Shown here: positions 26,201-37,400 of the stretch, piece by piece
How the letters are laid out: each line of letters starts with the position of its first letter
Numbering within the stretch: the first letter of the stretch is position 1
Assembly (NCBI GenBank): GCA_014526335.1
Contig: JACTAT010000165.1
Span: forward strand, 127,004-191,003
Reading direction: 5' to 3'
Length of the DNA stretch: 64,000 nucleotides
DNA from: Chrysaora quinquecirrha
Taxonomy: Eukaryota; Cnidaria; Scyphozoa; Semaeostomeae; Pelagiidae
Notes under the pieces: generated by a model
Told to the model about the DNA's origin: nothing
What the model saw: only the letters and a program-made list of their open reading frames with translations
Database searches by the model: none
Translations under genes and position numbers: made by a program

Positions 26201-28466
26201 ATACGGGCTTTCAAAGCGGGAATCAAATGAGCAATGGGGCCATTCAAATAAATAACTCATCTCGGGTTTTCATTGCTTTTTATCAAAATAGTGCAATTAA
26301 CAAGAACAGCTACTGTGTATTTAGTTTGTAACAAAAGATGAAAAACAGAAAGTGCTCAGCGTAAAGAACATCTAAGCTTTAATTATACGAGTCGTGATGA
26401 TGATGATGATCATGTTGATGGTTATTATGATGATGACAAATATGTGAACGATTATGATGGTGTTGATGATGATTTTGATGATGGTACTGACGATAATGAT
26501 TATGATCACTGTCCTTCGGACATGGCGATAGCGTTGCTATGTTTACACAATGGGTTGCCACCATATGGACCATATCGACACTTATAACGTTTGGCTGCTA
26601 TTTCATGGGCAAGATGACGTAAACGAAATCACGAGGGCCATCAGATCTTAGTATCAGCTTGAGTATATAGACCACACCAGGGTTTGACAAAAAGCAGATA
26701 ACCATCCACCGCTATGACCAAATATTTTCGAGACAGCTTTAATTATGTTCTGCATAATTTTTTTTGTATGTCTAATTTGCCGCCTTTCACTTTCAAACAA
26801 ACTCTTTTTGCAAGAGCTTTTGGTTGGTTGAGTGATGTGTTGGGCAGAAGCTCATACAGACACTCTTCTTTCATTTCCCTGAAGTCTTTTTCCATCTTTC
26901 CTGTTTCTTTTTTGACTTTCCTGTGTTCAGCATTATACAGCAGGTATCCTCGCAACTATTTGCACCAACGAATGGGGCCCATTTAGCAAGATTTTGGCTT
27001 ATTTCATAATCACACACTCACTTTTTCCATGGAGTCCCAGAATTTATCAGATTCAACAAGATCAGCACTTTCTTCATCATGGATGCTGCAGATTATTAAT
27101 AGGTTATTATAACATATTGTTAACTGTAGTATCAAATCATGACTTCCCTTCTTTCTAGTCATTCTGGAGAAACCAGTGCTTTTTTACTGACATCAAACTT
27201 GAATGTTAAACAAATCAACAAGTATTTTAAACATAATCACTTGTCTGAGCTATTCTAAATTTTCCGAAACTGTTCTTAAAAAACTTATTCAAAAAACTTT
27301 GCTGGCATTTACCCTGAAGCCATTACTAAAACAGGGTGTCATGATCCGAGCAACTCTTGACGATTTTCATTAGTTGCACATTTATTCAAATGGTGGCATT
27401 GTAACTAATATGTCACATAAAGAAAACAATAAAAGATAACATGATTTGATCATTAGAAAGAAACTCCCTGTTTATTCCTCTCCCCCTTTGAAAGCCTGCA
27501 AAAAGCCTGTATTTATCAGCTCAGCGCAAGGCAAAATTACTTATAAGGGTCGGATTTGACTAGAGTGCAGTTTAGCAGACATCGTTGATAGGGAAACAAG
27601 GCTATATTACTGTAGGGATTTAGGGTTAGAGTGGGGCTTTGGGCGTCTACACCCTCTGTTCAAATCAATAGCGTAAGCGCTTTTTCTATTGATTTTGTTT
27701 TATTTTCAAAGGTGTCTGCTAAACTTTATCTGAATGGTGGATTTTGTGGCAGCAGTGCACCCAATGTGAAATTTGGGCTACTCAAAAATGCCACCTGACC
27801 AAAAACAGCGAGGCCAGAATTTGAAAAGTTCACATGAACCAAATGTCTTCAGTTTCAGTGGAAAATGTTGAAATCTGAAAATATCCACATGGTTTATGAT
27901 GAAATTCAAACTGGAATGACACTTGACCTTGTTTTTGTGCCATTTTAAGGCACACTTGGGTGAAAATAATGCACTTTGCATACTGGTGAAGGTGAAGGTA
28001 AAATGGTGTTTTAGCGCCAGTCGCTAGGATCTCAGTAGTAGGTTATCTAATCGAGACCTCAACCCTGACTGTGACGCTACCGTGGCTGGGCTCGAACCCT
28101 GACCACACTGAGCTTCTAAAACCACGAGTCAGCTGGGTTACACCATGATGCCACAGCACCTTGATCTCTTTATACTTTATACTTTACACCTTCATACTCA
28201 GAATTTTATTGTAGTGGGGCTAAGGTCGCACACTGAAAATATTGTTGAACCCTGCCATATGAAGAGAAGTTTACAATGACAAAGAATCACTTGAAAATTT
28301 AAAGAGGGCTGAACCAGCTATCTTAGCTAATCTTACCAATTGTTGATATGTGAGACTTAGTGACATCTTCACCAACAAATCTTGAAAGCATGCAAGTTTT
28401 CCCAACTCCAGAATCCCCAATGATGATTACTTTGAAAAGATATTGCTTTGAAGTTTCCTTCTCCAT
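20254..28466 (-). CDS. Rab15-like small GTPase
   Basis: Eight exons on the minus strand, all in phase: 28337-28466, 25412-25472, 24044-24104, 23579-23656, 22174-22263, 21274-21339, 20481-20531 and 20254-20340, giving 207 residues. P-loop GDSGVGKT (17-24), switch I around HISTIG (39-44), WDTAGQE (64-70), NKCD (123-126, in place of the usual NKxD), ETSA (151-154), and a C-terminal CSC (205-207) for double geranylgeranylation. [14 protein letters not shown] and KYVDEYA match Rab15 better than Rab8/10. Rab15 acts on endocytic recycling in vertebrates (known). The start ATG at 28466 begins [12 protein letters not shown], like MAKQYDVLFR of Rab15. Introns are large and contain a mariner-like MITE, a foldback repeat and a tRNA-derived SINE upstream. 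A Rab8/13-type paralogue is the main alternative. Confidence 0.92.
20649..20888 (+). CDS. PDGF/VEGF-like fragment (tentative), antisense in a Rab15 intron
   Basis: The open frame of 79 codons lies on the opposite strand between Rab15-like exons 7 and 6. A hydrophobic start is followed by SWYKDC and then [15 protein letters not shown], 26 residues from the first C to a second Cys, then six residues and CG. This resembles the start of the cystine-knot growth-factor domain (CRPI..., C x5-6 CGGCC), but the GGCC part and everything after it is missing. TTTCATTGGCTAG at about 20,720 could be an acceptor. There is no convincing donor before the stop. It may be a broken or chance piece. Confidence 0.3.
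   Translation: MNFSFLYFVLFYGKHILSVISLASWYKDCYATGYASGMEAICRPITRVEHIFPIEFLDAREDELINEQCQNQAELCGRF
23775..23960 (-). repeat. Promoter-like dispersed repeat, copy 1
   Basis: On the minus strand it holds two CTGATTGG boxes (inverted CCAAT), GGGTATAAATTC (TATA box), then TTTCGGTCTG and CTGAGGAGTTTCAGACG. Near-identical copies are at 35,640-35,830 and 37,545-37,740. It lies in a Rab15-like intron. Confidence 0.75.
24163..24920. repeat. Direct repeat of about 70 bp flanking a MITE
   Basis: TATGCACTTTGCTGTGGGTT through GACGTGATGGAT at 24,163-24,230 is repeated at 24,852-24,917. The mariner-like element (24,264-24,841) lies between the two. Confidence 0.7.
24264..24841. mobile_element. Tc1/mariner-like non-autonomous element
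   Basis: Ends CAGGGTGTTCCAAGAGAATG and, inverted, CCGGGTGTTCCGAAAAAAAG, with TA on both sides. About 578 bp, without an intact transposase frame. Confidence 0.65.
26380..26545 (-). repeat. (GAT)n repeat with TGTCC..GGACA end, copy 2
   Basis: Inverse copy of the repeat at 3.8 kb: (GAT)n, then TGTCCTTCGGACA (26,510-26,522) and GGCGATAGCGTTGCTATGTT. Confidence 0.7.
27569..27725. mobile_element. Short TIR element, AGTTTAGCAGACA ends
   Basis: AGTTTAGCAGACA at the left and TGTCTGCTAAACTTT at the right enclose about 130 bp of non-coding DNA. Confidence 0.55.
28000..28165 (-). mobile_element. tRNA-derived SINE
   Basis: The minus strand reads GTGCTGTGGCATCATGG (A-box-like) and, about 55 bp on, AGGGTTCGAGCCC, a near-perfect pol III B box. 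A tRNA-unrelated body and a (GGTGAA)n-type microsatellite at the 3' end (27,987-28,000) follow. It does not fold as a functional tRNA. Confidence 0.65.
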
Positions 28467-29351
28467 TGAAACCCAGGTAAGTTCTATTGATAGGTACTAG
28501 GCTTTGAGCTATAACATTGCCAAGCTTGGGACAACAAACCTATACCTGCGTTGTCTCCGCATAGCATAACTTTCAGTACAATAGATTATTTTGAAGTCAA
28601 TAACTTGGAATTTCAGAGATTTCTGTTAGCTTTACCCCTTCGTTGAATGCATGAGATGTGAATGGTTTCACAAGGCCAGTAATTACAAGTGAATGCGTCA
28701 ACCAGTTTCCATTGTTTTGTTTTGACTCTCACTCTTGCTTCTTCTAGTCCACCGTTGTTGTTGTTGTTGTTGAATTTCATCACACACAGTAGCAGATACT
28801 GTAGTGGCGACGGTAACTAAACTGTCCCATTGTAGGTGGGGGGCATAGAGACAACTGATGTCTAAAAGTTTGTCTTTAGATTCTTTAGAGATCTGTGTGC
28901 GGGGAAGGCTATAGAAATTGAGGAGTTGAAGTTCTGAAATAGTCGAGATTTGAACTTTGAAAAGTGAGAGTGTAGAATTTTTTTGTAAAGAAAGGGGCAC
29001 AATTTAATTGGAGTATTTTTTAGTTATTTGTCGAAATATTAGGGTGGGCTGGAATGCTAGACAAATTACTGTTCAGTTGGTCCCACTTCAACACACCCAT
29101 CAACATTGCGTGCCGGCCTGTGCCATTTTTCTTGGAAAAAAAATACCAAAAGAGAATGAAACCAATGTTTCGGGTATTCATTTTCTTTAGAACAAGTCAT
29201 CGCTATATATTTTCATATTTTTCTATGTACTGAAAGGCGAATATTTTAAAAAAATTTTGTAGAAATACAACAACAGCAGCCATAAAATGAATGAAGAAGT
29301 TAAATGCAGTACAGAGCAAGCTATAATGCTGTTCAATGCAGAAAGTTATTT

Positions 29352-31253
29352 TCATCTCCTGTAGCGATATCTTTTGAAATGAAACCAGAGTTGAAAAACA
29401 TTGTTTTGAAATTGGCAGCGAAATCCATGTTTATGAGCAAGTTCCCATTCTCTGTTGACTACCTTGAATGCTATGTCTTCATATGGTGGCCCGCCAGAGA
29501 ATTTCAAAATTGCAAATTCAGGATTATCCTTACATGGAGTCAGATAATACTCTGGTGTTCTGGTTCGATCAATCAGTTCTGGATAAAAGATGTTGAATTT
29601 GTAGCCCTGAACAATTTTTGGTGGTGGATTGTCACTGTCATAGTGGGTTTGGTTGTATTTATTCCACTCATAACCTGTGTGAACTCTGTTGAAAAATCTT
29701 GGTTTTCTTGGTCTGTATTTATCCTTCCAAGAATATGTCTTATCAGTTAGTTTGAATGGCACATTGAATGCTTCTTCACCATCACCAAGAATCTTATTGG
29801 ATTCTGAAGCATATGATTTTTCAGCATCTTCTTCCTCATCAACAGTGGACCCAGACTGCACTTGCATTCTGAGAAAACCCAACTTATGGATATCATCATC
29901 AGGGTCAGTCCATTTCACTTCTTCAACATCATTGAATGGAATCAGACATGGGCTGTATCTTCCTTCTTCATAAGCCTGATAAGCATCTACTGCCATTTCC
30001 TCTTCAGTGATGTGTGCTTTTGCCATTCCTTTTGAATCCTCTACTTCAATAATATTTTTTTCTAAAGATTGACTTGAAAGATTTTCTTGTCCTAATGCCG
30101 AATAGTCATCTTTTTGGGACCCAGGTTCTACATCAGCTTGAGCTGCATCTGTTTCTTCTGAGATTTGCTCATTTTCAGACTCAGATTCAACACTCATTTG
30201 GTGCTTCAGTTCAGATAGCTTTTTTCGTAGCTTTTGCTGATGACGCTCTTTCAATCTTGCTTTGGCAATGTGAACTTTGGACTGCTGCAATAGCGATTCC
30301 CAATAGCCTATATCAATAGCCCCTCCAGTCTTGATTTTCTGCCTTATTTGCTTCTGAAGTGCAAGAAGTTGGTTGTATGTTTTACCATTGAAAACTGAAC
30401 TAATGTCTGATTTCACAGCTGTATTTATAACATCCCTTTGATTTCCTATGTCACCTTCACATTTCTTCATTTTCAATTTTTCTAGTTCATGCTTTGCAAT
30501 CATGGTTATATCTTTCCAAAACTCATTATTGGAGCCTTGTTCAAGCTGCATATAAACTTTTATGTCTTCCAGAAGATCTTCAATGTCATCAATATTAAGA
30601 CCAATCAGGACACTGTGTGGTTCATTCATTTGTAAATCAAAATCTTCTTCCTCAGGATTCACATACTCAGCAAGTAGATCAATAGGCTTTGCACGACCAT
30701 CCTTGATTCTTATTTTTGATCTTTTTCTTGCTTGACTCAGATGGAATTCTTCATTTTGTCGTTCCCATTCCTCTGACATTGCTGCCTCTTTCTGTCTTTG
30801 CATCATGGTCATTTCTTCATCTCTTGCTGCACGTTCTCGTTCCCTTTCTAATCGCCTTTGCTTGACTTTATGCAACTCATCCTTCATTTCATCTTGCTTT
30901 TGTTTTTGCTTTAACTTTTGGATTTCAGCATTAGAGGTACCAGCTTTTTCATGTTTCTTATGCCATGTGAATGCCTCTCTAAGGTTATGATCTCCAAACG
31001 GATTACTTGAATTTGAGTAGCCTAAGTCTTCCTCATCCCATCCCATTTGGCCTTTTCGCTTTTTTTCTTTTGCTTCCTTCTTAGCAAGTCTGCGAGCTCT
31101 TTTTTCTTCTGGAGTTTCAACTGACTTTGCCCATTCTTTTAACCTCCTCTTTTCTTCTTTATAGGCTTCAGCGCGTTCATCTCTTGAATTTTCTCTTTTC
31201 ACAGAGTGTTTGGAATTCAATTTATCCTTCTCTCTACGATTTTTGATATCCAT
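29352..31253 (-). CDS. CACTIN: Cactin
   Basis: Intronless frame of 633 residues (human cactin about 758; the Arg/Ser-rich head is shorter here). Lys/Arg/Glu-rich coiled coil at 1-180 with the conserved NPFGD (84-88). The Cactin mid region follows, containing IDLLAEYVNP (191-200). An acidic segment covers roughly 350-500. The C-terminal cactin domain (about 508-633) holds YRPRKPRFFNRVHTGYEWNK and ends HFKRYRYRR, the invariant C-terminus of the family. Cactin is a nuclear protein of the spliceosome (C complex) and was first found as a partner of the fly IkappaB Cactus; it affects NF-kappaB signalling and splicing of weak introns (known). No intron interrupts it, which is unusual next to its intron-rich neighbours, but the sequence is complete and undamaged, so it is not an obvious retrocopy. 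Confidence 0.97.
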   Translation of the reverse strand: MDIKNRREKDKLNSKHSVKRENSRDERAEAYKEEKRRLKEWAKSVETPEEKRARRLAKKEAKEKKRKGQMGWDEEDLGYSNSSNPFGDHNLREAFTWHKKHEKAGTSNAEIQKLKQKQKQDEMKDELHKVKQRRLERERERAARDEEMTMMQRQKEAAMSEEWERQNEEFHLSQARKRSKIRIKDGRAKPIDLLAEYVNPEEEDFDLQMNEPHSVLIGLNIDDIEDLLEDIKVYMQLEQGSNNEFWKDITMIAKHELEKLKMKKCEGDIGNQRDVINTAVKSDISSVFNGKTYNQLLALQKQIRQKIKTGGAIDIGYWESLLQQSKVHIAKARLKERHQQKLRKKLSELKHQMSVESESENEQISEETDAAQADVEPGSQKDDYSALGQENLSSQSLEKNIIEVEDSKGMAKAHITEEEMAVDAYQAYEEGRYSPCLIPFNDVEEVKWTDPDDDIHKLGFLRMQVQSGSTVDEEEDAEKSYASESNKILGDGEEAFNVPFKLTDKTYSWKDKYRPRKPRFFNRVHTGYEWNKYNQTHYDSDNPPPKIVQGYKFNIFYPELIDRTRTPEYYLTPCKDNPEFAILKFSGGPPYEDIAFKVVNREWELAHKHGFRCQFQNNVFQLWFHFKRYRYRR

Positions 31254-31924
31254 CGGATGTTATGTACTGTTTCGTGATGCAAAAGAGAACTTCTTGAGTG
31301 ATGCTGAGAACAAGCTTGAGACATCAAATGAAGTCGTTGTCGTTCTTTGTTTAATTCTAACATGCATCAAAACCAGCTGTGAATGTGAAACGAAATCGCG
31401 CATGCGTACGTCGGTAATTTTGCAGTGAAGCGAAAATCAGATCGAAAGCAAGCGAGAGCACCAGTGTCTAAAAAATCCAGAAAATCTCTGAGAAAAAGCC
31501 CGAAAAGGGTTCACCCCCTTGTTGTATTCTTCTTTGGTAATCCGCTGCAGCTCTTTAGAGTTGAAACCATTATTTCTTTGAGTTCTTTTAAATGGCCAAG
31601 ACCAAGTTTGACTGGTGTTTATTTGTACCTTTTGCTTTCTTCCTCGAACACAATAACTGGTAACTGTTTACTGTAATTGCAAAATCTTTTGCGAGAAAGC
31701 CTTTGTTTTATAGATTGGGTGAAGAAAACAAGGCCAAAATTTTCATGTCTGAGGAAGCCCCAAATTCGATAAAAGGGCGAAAAACTCGCATTTGTGTGTA
31801 CATCTGTTTTTTCTTCTGGGATCTTATCTCCCTCTTTGTACTGTTACTGAAAATAATTCTGAAGCTCAAAAATAGGCTCAAAATCCAATTCGAGAAAGTC
31901 TTCGTCTCATATACGTATGTTCGT
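31254..31924. other. Cactin 5' flank
   Basis: Contains the presumed promoter and 5' UTR of cactin. No TATA box stands out, and no other exon was found. Confidence 0.4.
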
Positions 31925-32390
31925 CTTCCTCGGAGGGGGGAGGGACTTAAACTTAGTTTTGGACGGAATAAGTTGCTATTTTTGTTTTTACCCACAATTA
32001 CGTACTTCTGAAAAATACTGACCAATAATTCCGCAAGCTTGATAGAAATTTATGAGCCATAATTGCGCAAACATGATGAATACTATGCCAATAATTCGGC
32101 GAGAGAACAAGCATTTAATGTGGGTTTAATGTTTGAAGAGCAGCCTTGCTTAGTCCAAAGAGTTATGAAAGTTGGCTAGAAAAGCTTGCCTCCTAATAAT
32201 TCTGCAAATTTTCAGAATAGTATTTCATAATTTTCATAATTTTCACATTTTGCTTCCAATGGTAGCCATAATTCCGCAAATGTTTCTAAAAATGATGCTG
32301 ATAATTCCGCACTTTTCTGAAATAAGGTACCCTTAACTAATTGCACGTCCTCGTACCTCAAACCTATAAAGTCCCCCCCCCCCTCCCCTC
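31925..32390. mobile_element. TIR element with GGAGGGACTT ends and internal ATAATTCCGCA repeats
   Basis: GGAGGGGGGAGGGACTT at the left and AAGTCCCCCCCCCCTCCC at the right. Between them the motif ATAATTCCGCA or a near variant occurs about seven times at irregular spacing. Confidence 0.55.
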
Positions 32391-32948
32391 CGCCGAGCGC
32401 TCTTCATAATTTACCATAATCACAGTTTACAAGTAGCATATGTTGGAAAATCGTAACTGGGACATCAATTTATGACCCACCAGGACCTGGCACCAATGCG
32501 TAGGAAAATTTCGCCGTGGATAACTTGCTTGTGAATTTAACTTAACGAAGAGAAAAAAGTAGAATACGGTATATGAATGGTAACTTTGAACATTTATTGG
32601 GAAAAAATATTAACATAAGCTCATCCATCAACTTGGCTATTCACAAACATACAGAAAATAAACCTATTTATTTACAAGCTGAAATCATAGCATAAAATTA
32701 AAAGCTATCTCTTTTAATTTGTACCATAAAAGAGATCTAAAAAAGCACTATCAAAATATGCAAACATAAATTAGGTTGAAAACGTAAAATGTCCAAGAAA
32801 ATTAAACAAAGAATTTATTATTGAAATACATAATTTTGATGATGTAACAACATAAGTTTGATGATAACTATAATGCTTTGGATTGTAAAGGAAACAAACA
32901 AGAAAACATTTATACGCCTGAACAAAATATTTGTCTAGCTGCAATGAA

Positions 32949-33151
32949 AGTCGTGGGCACAGAATAGAGTTAACCAGAAGGCCCACTCAAGCGATTTCTT
33001 GTGTCGGGCATACAAGCGAGGTTACGTCACTGCCGAAGGTTTCCCATTGGCATGAAATCGAGTTTATGGTGAAGACTGTTGTATTCTATTGTTTCGCCGC
33101 TCAAACATCCACGTCAGTTGGCCTTCTGCCTAACCTCTATTCTGTGTCGTG
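32949..33151. mobile_element. 200-bp inverted-repeat element
   Basis: Left arm GCACAGAATAGAGTTAACCAG then AAGGCCCACT; right arm, inverted, ACACAGAATAGAGGTTAGGC then AGAAGGCCAACT. An open frame across it is incidental. Confidence 0.6.
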
Positions 33152-34044
33152 GGATAGACCCTTATGTTCAATTTTGCCCAGAATGGCAGATGTTTGCATG
33201 AAAGGTAGTTCACTTCAATTACCGTTGCTCTGTTAGGAAGTAGTTAGGCTAGCAATGCCACAAATGTTCATATTTCATACCCTTCCAAGGAGTTATCAAT
33301 TTATAGTACTTTTCCTTGAAACTAGATGATGCTCTACTCAACTATTTCCGTATTTGTTCCTTTGATTCTGTTCATTAAAAATGAATAACACGATTGGCAG
33401 ACCAAGACTCGTTCTTCGTATGCAGCAGGAGCTGAAAATTAATCAAAATTGATAATCATTATTCAAGAAAATCTATTAAAAATTTATTTAAAGCAATTTG
33501 CCTAATAATGTTTATTGAATAGACACAATTCTGTCTTTTCAGCTGCACCACCCTAGCTACATATATCAGGTCTGAATTTTGCGGCTATCTACAGAAAGTA
33601 AAGACCTAAGCTGTCTTAGTGTCACCGAATCTTAATATGCCATTAATTCCAAAATCAGTGAGAGCTATTCCACGTTTTATCTCCTTTAAGAATAAGAAGC
33701 CTAGCGAGATCTCAAAGAGTTAAGAATCTCACAAACTAGACCATGGTAATTGAGAACCAGTAGGTATTCGAACTCAGTTTTCTTTACCAGACACTAATGA
33801 CCTAAAATACTACTTGTAAGCTGTTTTGACATTTTTCATTCAATAGCGTATTCTAGTCAGTATAAAAATGCGTAAAAATCTTGTCTTTAGCAGCTTTTCT
33901 TATTTATTTGATGATGAAATATTCAGTGGCACACTTCAATTTTTCATGAAATTTAGAAACTCAGCTTGTAGGCTCCGAACCAGGTTTCTTAAAAACGAAA
34001 TCATGTACTTTAAATGAGAAATTTTCCCAAAGTGGCATACCATA

Positions 34045-34113
34045 ATAGATGGGATTCGAATCTGAACTGCATGATCTGAGAGCCAACGACGTTTGCACTG
34101 AGCTAAAGAACTC
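34045..34113 (-). mobile_element. tRNA-like (SINE head) sequence
   Basis: The minus strand has TTTAGCTCAGTGC (A box) and, 43 bp on, AGATTCGAATCCC (B box), which is correct tRNA spacing. The acceptor arms do not pair well, so a SINE head or decayed tRNA is more likely than a working tRNA. Confidence 0.5.
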
Positions 34114-34413
34114 AATGAAATCGCTGAGTAACTCTCTGAGTCTTACAGCCCAAGGCTCTCCTCCCGTTTGACCTGTGTTTTGGCTATGTTGAGTCTTCTT
34201 CAGCACAATACATATTTGTACATATTCTTCACGAATGGCGATTTCATTGAAAATGAAAAATATAAAAATATATTCCATTTATGAAAAATATATACTTTAA
34301 AAGATCATTGGTAAGGTATGGCATATTAAACGAATATTTCATGCTGCTGATTTATTGTGCAAAAAATATAAAACAGCACAGTTAAAAACATATTCACAAC
34401 AAAAGTATATTAC

Positions 34414-37400
34414 CTGTCGCACCAAAAACAACCTTTGGAACTCTCTGATGACAACATTTTGAGCAGTAGCTACTCCCACAATGACGACAGTAATTCTACA
34501 AGCCAACGAAATGGAGCAAATAAAAGTGAAACAAAATACGCAACAAAAATTCTAACGACGAGAAAAACACTCCAAAATGAATCGAAATAGAGCAAATCGG
34601 TCGTTATTTTCAATAAAATGAGAAAATTATCAATGTTTCGGACTTTATCTCTGTTTTTCAACATACAATTAATGTTAAAAGTTTGCAATAATGCAAATAC
34701 GGAAATTGCGGGAAAATGCTATATAGCATAACTCACTCGTTTTTTCAAAATTGTTGAAAATTCTACGTTACAAGAAGTACAGTTGCCTGATGAAAAGAAA
34801 ACAAAATTTTACTTGTCATTCCAACGATAAAATGATTAAATCGAAACAAATCTATTATGCGAACAAACAGCTAAGATAAGTAATTTCGTTGAAGTACTAT
34901 TGACGCACCTCCATGTTTGCGACGCTTCCGTGTAAATGATGCAAGAGTGCTTGATGCGAACTTTGATACAAACGAGAGACCTGTAAATAATATATATGCA
35001 ATTTCAAAATTCGAGCTTGTGACGGTCTCAGTCATGAGATTTCTCGTGCTAATGTGGGCATACCAAAAGCACAGTATATGATCGTCGATCGACCACTCTG
35101 GTAGCAATGGAAAAAGTTCCTGTTTAAGAAAAAGAAGATTACATCATCATGCAAGGAAGATTTTATTTGCAGAGCATATGTAACATGCTACACAAAGTTT
35201 TTACAATTCTGTACCTTTCGTTATACTGTATCTCAAATACGAAATTTGACACCTTTTTGTAACAAAGAATTTTGAAAAAACATCCAATCCTATCTTTCTT
35301 TGCCATGCCACGATCATCAAATTGCAACACGAGAAATGTGGGTGTCCTGAACTATGATGGCGATAAGTTTGAACAATAAGTTAATTGTGCCCCTAATGCT
35401 TTAGAAATACGTCTTTTGAAATCAAATCACTCGCGATGAATCTGAGTGATGAGGAGAACAAGATTATTGAGATTTCACAGATCCAGACCCCCTCCCCCCG
35501 TGCACAGCGATTTTACTCGTTCGAAAGTTGTCTCAGCTCTATAAATAGAAGCATAAACATATTTACTACGAAACAAACGAAAGATGACAAATTTTTGTTA
35601 TTATATATAGTATTATATATTCGATTAATTTGTAAGAAGCACAAAACTTTAAAATCTTCGGGCATACTTGAAAGCTTTTTTCTTCTGGTGCTCCTCAGAA
35701 CATGAACGTCAGAAACAGACCGAAACAATAAACCAAGGCGGAATTTATACCCAGATGCGCCGGAAATGCACCAAAAAGAAAGAGGAGCCGAAATTGACAT
35801 TGCGTTTGAAACACCAATCAGCTTGGGGCATTGAGCGGCATGACCAATATAAAATTAATTCAGAGTCCAAGTGAGGAAACGAACTCTTTCTGTCTACACA
35901 GAACCGGCCTTTTGGTTTTGATGTGGACCAGTTGTTACTCTGATGATGACTGTTGGAAAATACAGTCGAACATCAAACATTTGTCATCTTTCGTTTGTTT
36001 CCTATTAAATATGTTTAAACTTCTGGTTATACTTTTCAACATCAATTTTTTTCAACGAAATCAAATGTAACAGCAAGGGGCTAGGTGAGATCTTATTAGT
36101 CAGCTTAGATCAACTATGTCATTAACTATCATGTATTATCAAATTTTATATTAAATTTTGATTTACAAGGGTAAAATGACGTTCTTCACTAGTGCACATA
36201 GTGTCTTAGTGGATATTTAGGACTTTATTTTTTAGAGTCGAAAATTAGAAAGAAAAACAAACCTGAACGCTCTCGATGCCTGTTTTGGTCCTCTTCAATA
36301 TCAGCAGTACACTGCAAAAAAAATTGAATAAAAGTTTAAGGCTCTTCAAGAGAAAATTTTTAAATAACAAAAGTCTTGTATGTATTTTTCGAAACCTTGA
36401 GAAGTTAATTGAGAAACTCCAAGTACTTCAGAAATTATGCCCCTAAGATTCGGTTTAAATGGGTACAATGGATTCGTTCTTTTTTGGGAACGGAATCGTA
36501 TTTTCTGGGTAAACTAGAAAAACGGATCCGTTTAGATTCGTTGTCGGCGAAATCCGGTATTTTTTTAAGGTTGAAGATGGAATCTGTATCTATTTCTCTA
36601 GTGCAAACGGGGACTACTTTTCTACCTGCAGGCCCCATTTCCCCTAGTCTTTGTAGGGCTGATGATAGAATCAGCCCTGAGTCAGTATGAAGTAGATATT
36701 GCAAAAAGTGCAGAGGCCGGTATTGCTTTGTCATAAATGAAGTTGCCTACAATTCAGCTACAGATTGATTCAAAGTCTAATCGACAATGCAAGAAGATGC
36801 CATTAACTGAGTGAACAGAAATAACTGATGAGAGTTAAAAGAGTTCAGAGATGAAATTCACCTTAATATCTTGCTTTTCTACTATTTCTTCTGAATCTGT
36901 TGAGCTGCTTAACTCCACCTCATTTTCTTCAAATAAATCTTGTTTTTTAAACTAAAAGAGAATCTATATTACAGTAGCAACCAAAAAAGAATTAGCCATT
37001 CTTCGCTTTTGAACACTTCCACTCTTGATCAGTTCAACTGACTAACTGCATTTCACAAGTACGTTTGCTATCAGAAAACTAGTGCCTGTTGCATTTACAA
37101 TCAGTCAGGGGAATAGCTGACGATTTACTTTACAGATCGAGAAGCAAGAGGGTACATGTCTTAACTACAGTATTAATCAATTTTTCGGCTTCTGTTGGAA
37201 ATTGACAATGTACCTATTTTGGGTTACATGAAAAATGCTACACCCATGCAAAGTCCCAAATACCACTTTCTAACATTTTGAACAAATATAGTCTTGCGAC
37301 AGGCCTGCACCTCCAAGCCTTGCTCCACAAATCATTGAATGGTTCCCAGTGGTTTTCCTGTCTTTCCCTTTTATTTCTACCTTTTGAACTACCTCTTTTC

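Noticed and set aside
33740..33815. tRNA-like TTCGAA box near 33,770
   Set aside because: The B box is present, but the possible A box is only about 30 bp away and no tRNA fold results.
34190..34260. Possible last exon of the protrudin-like gene (AIREEYVQIC)
   Set aside because: Resembles the ending of FYVE, but no proper acceptor is present and the final CxxC is not formed.
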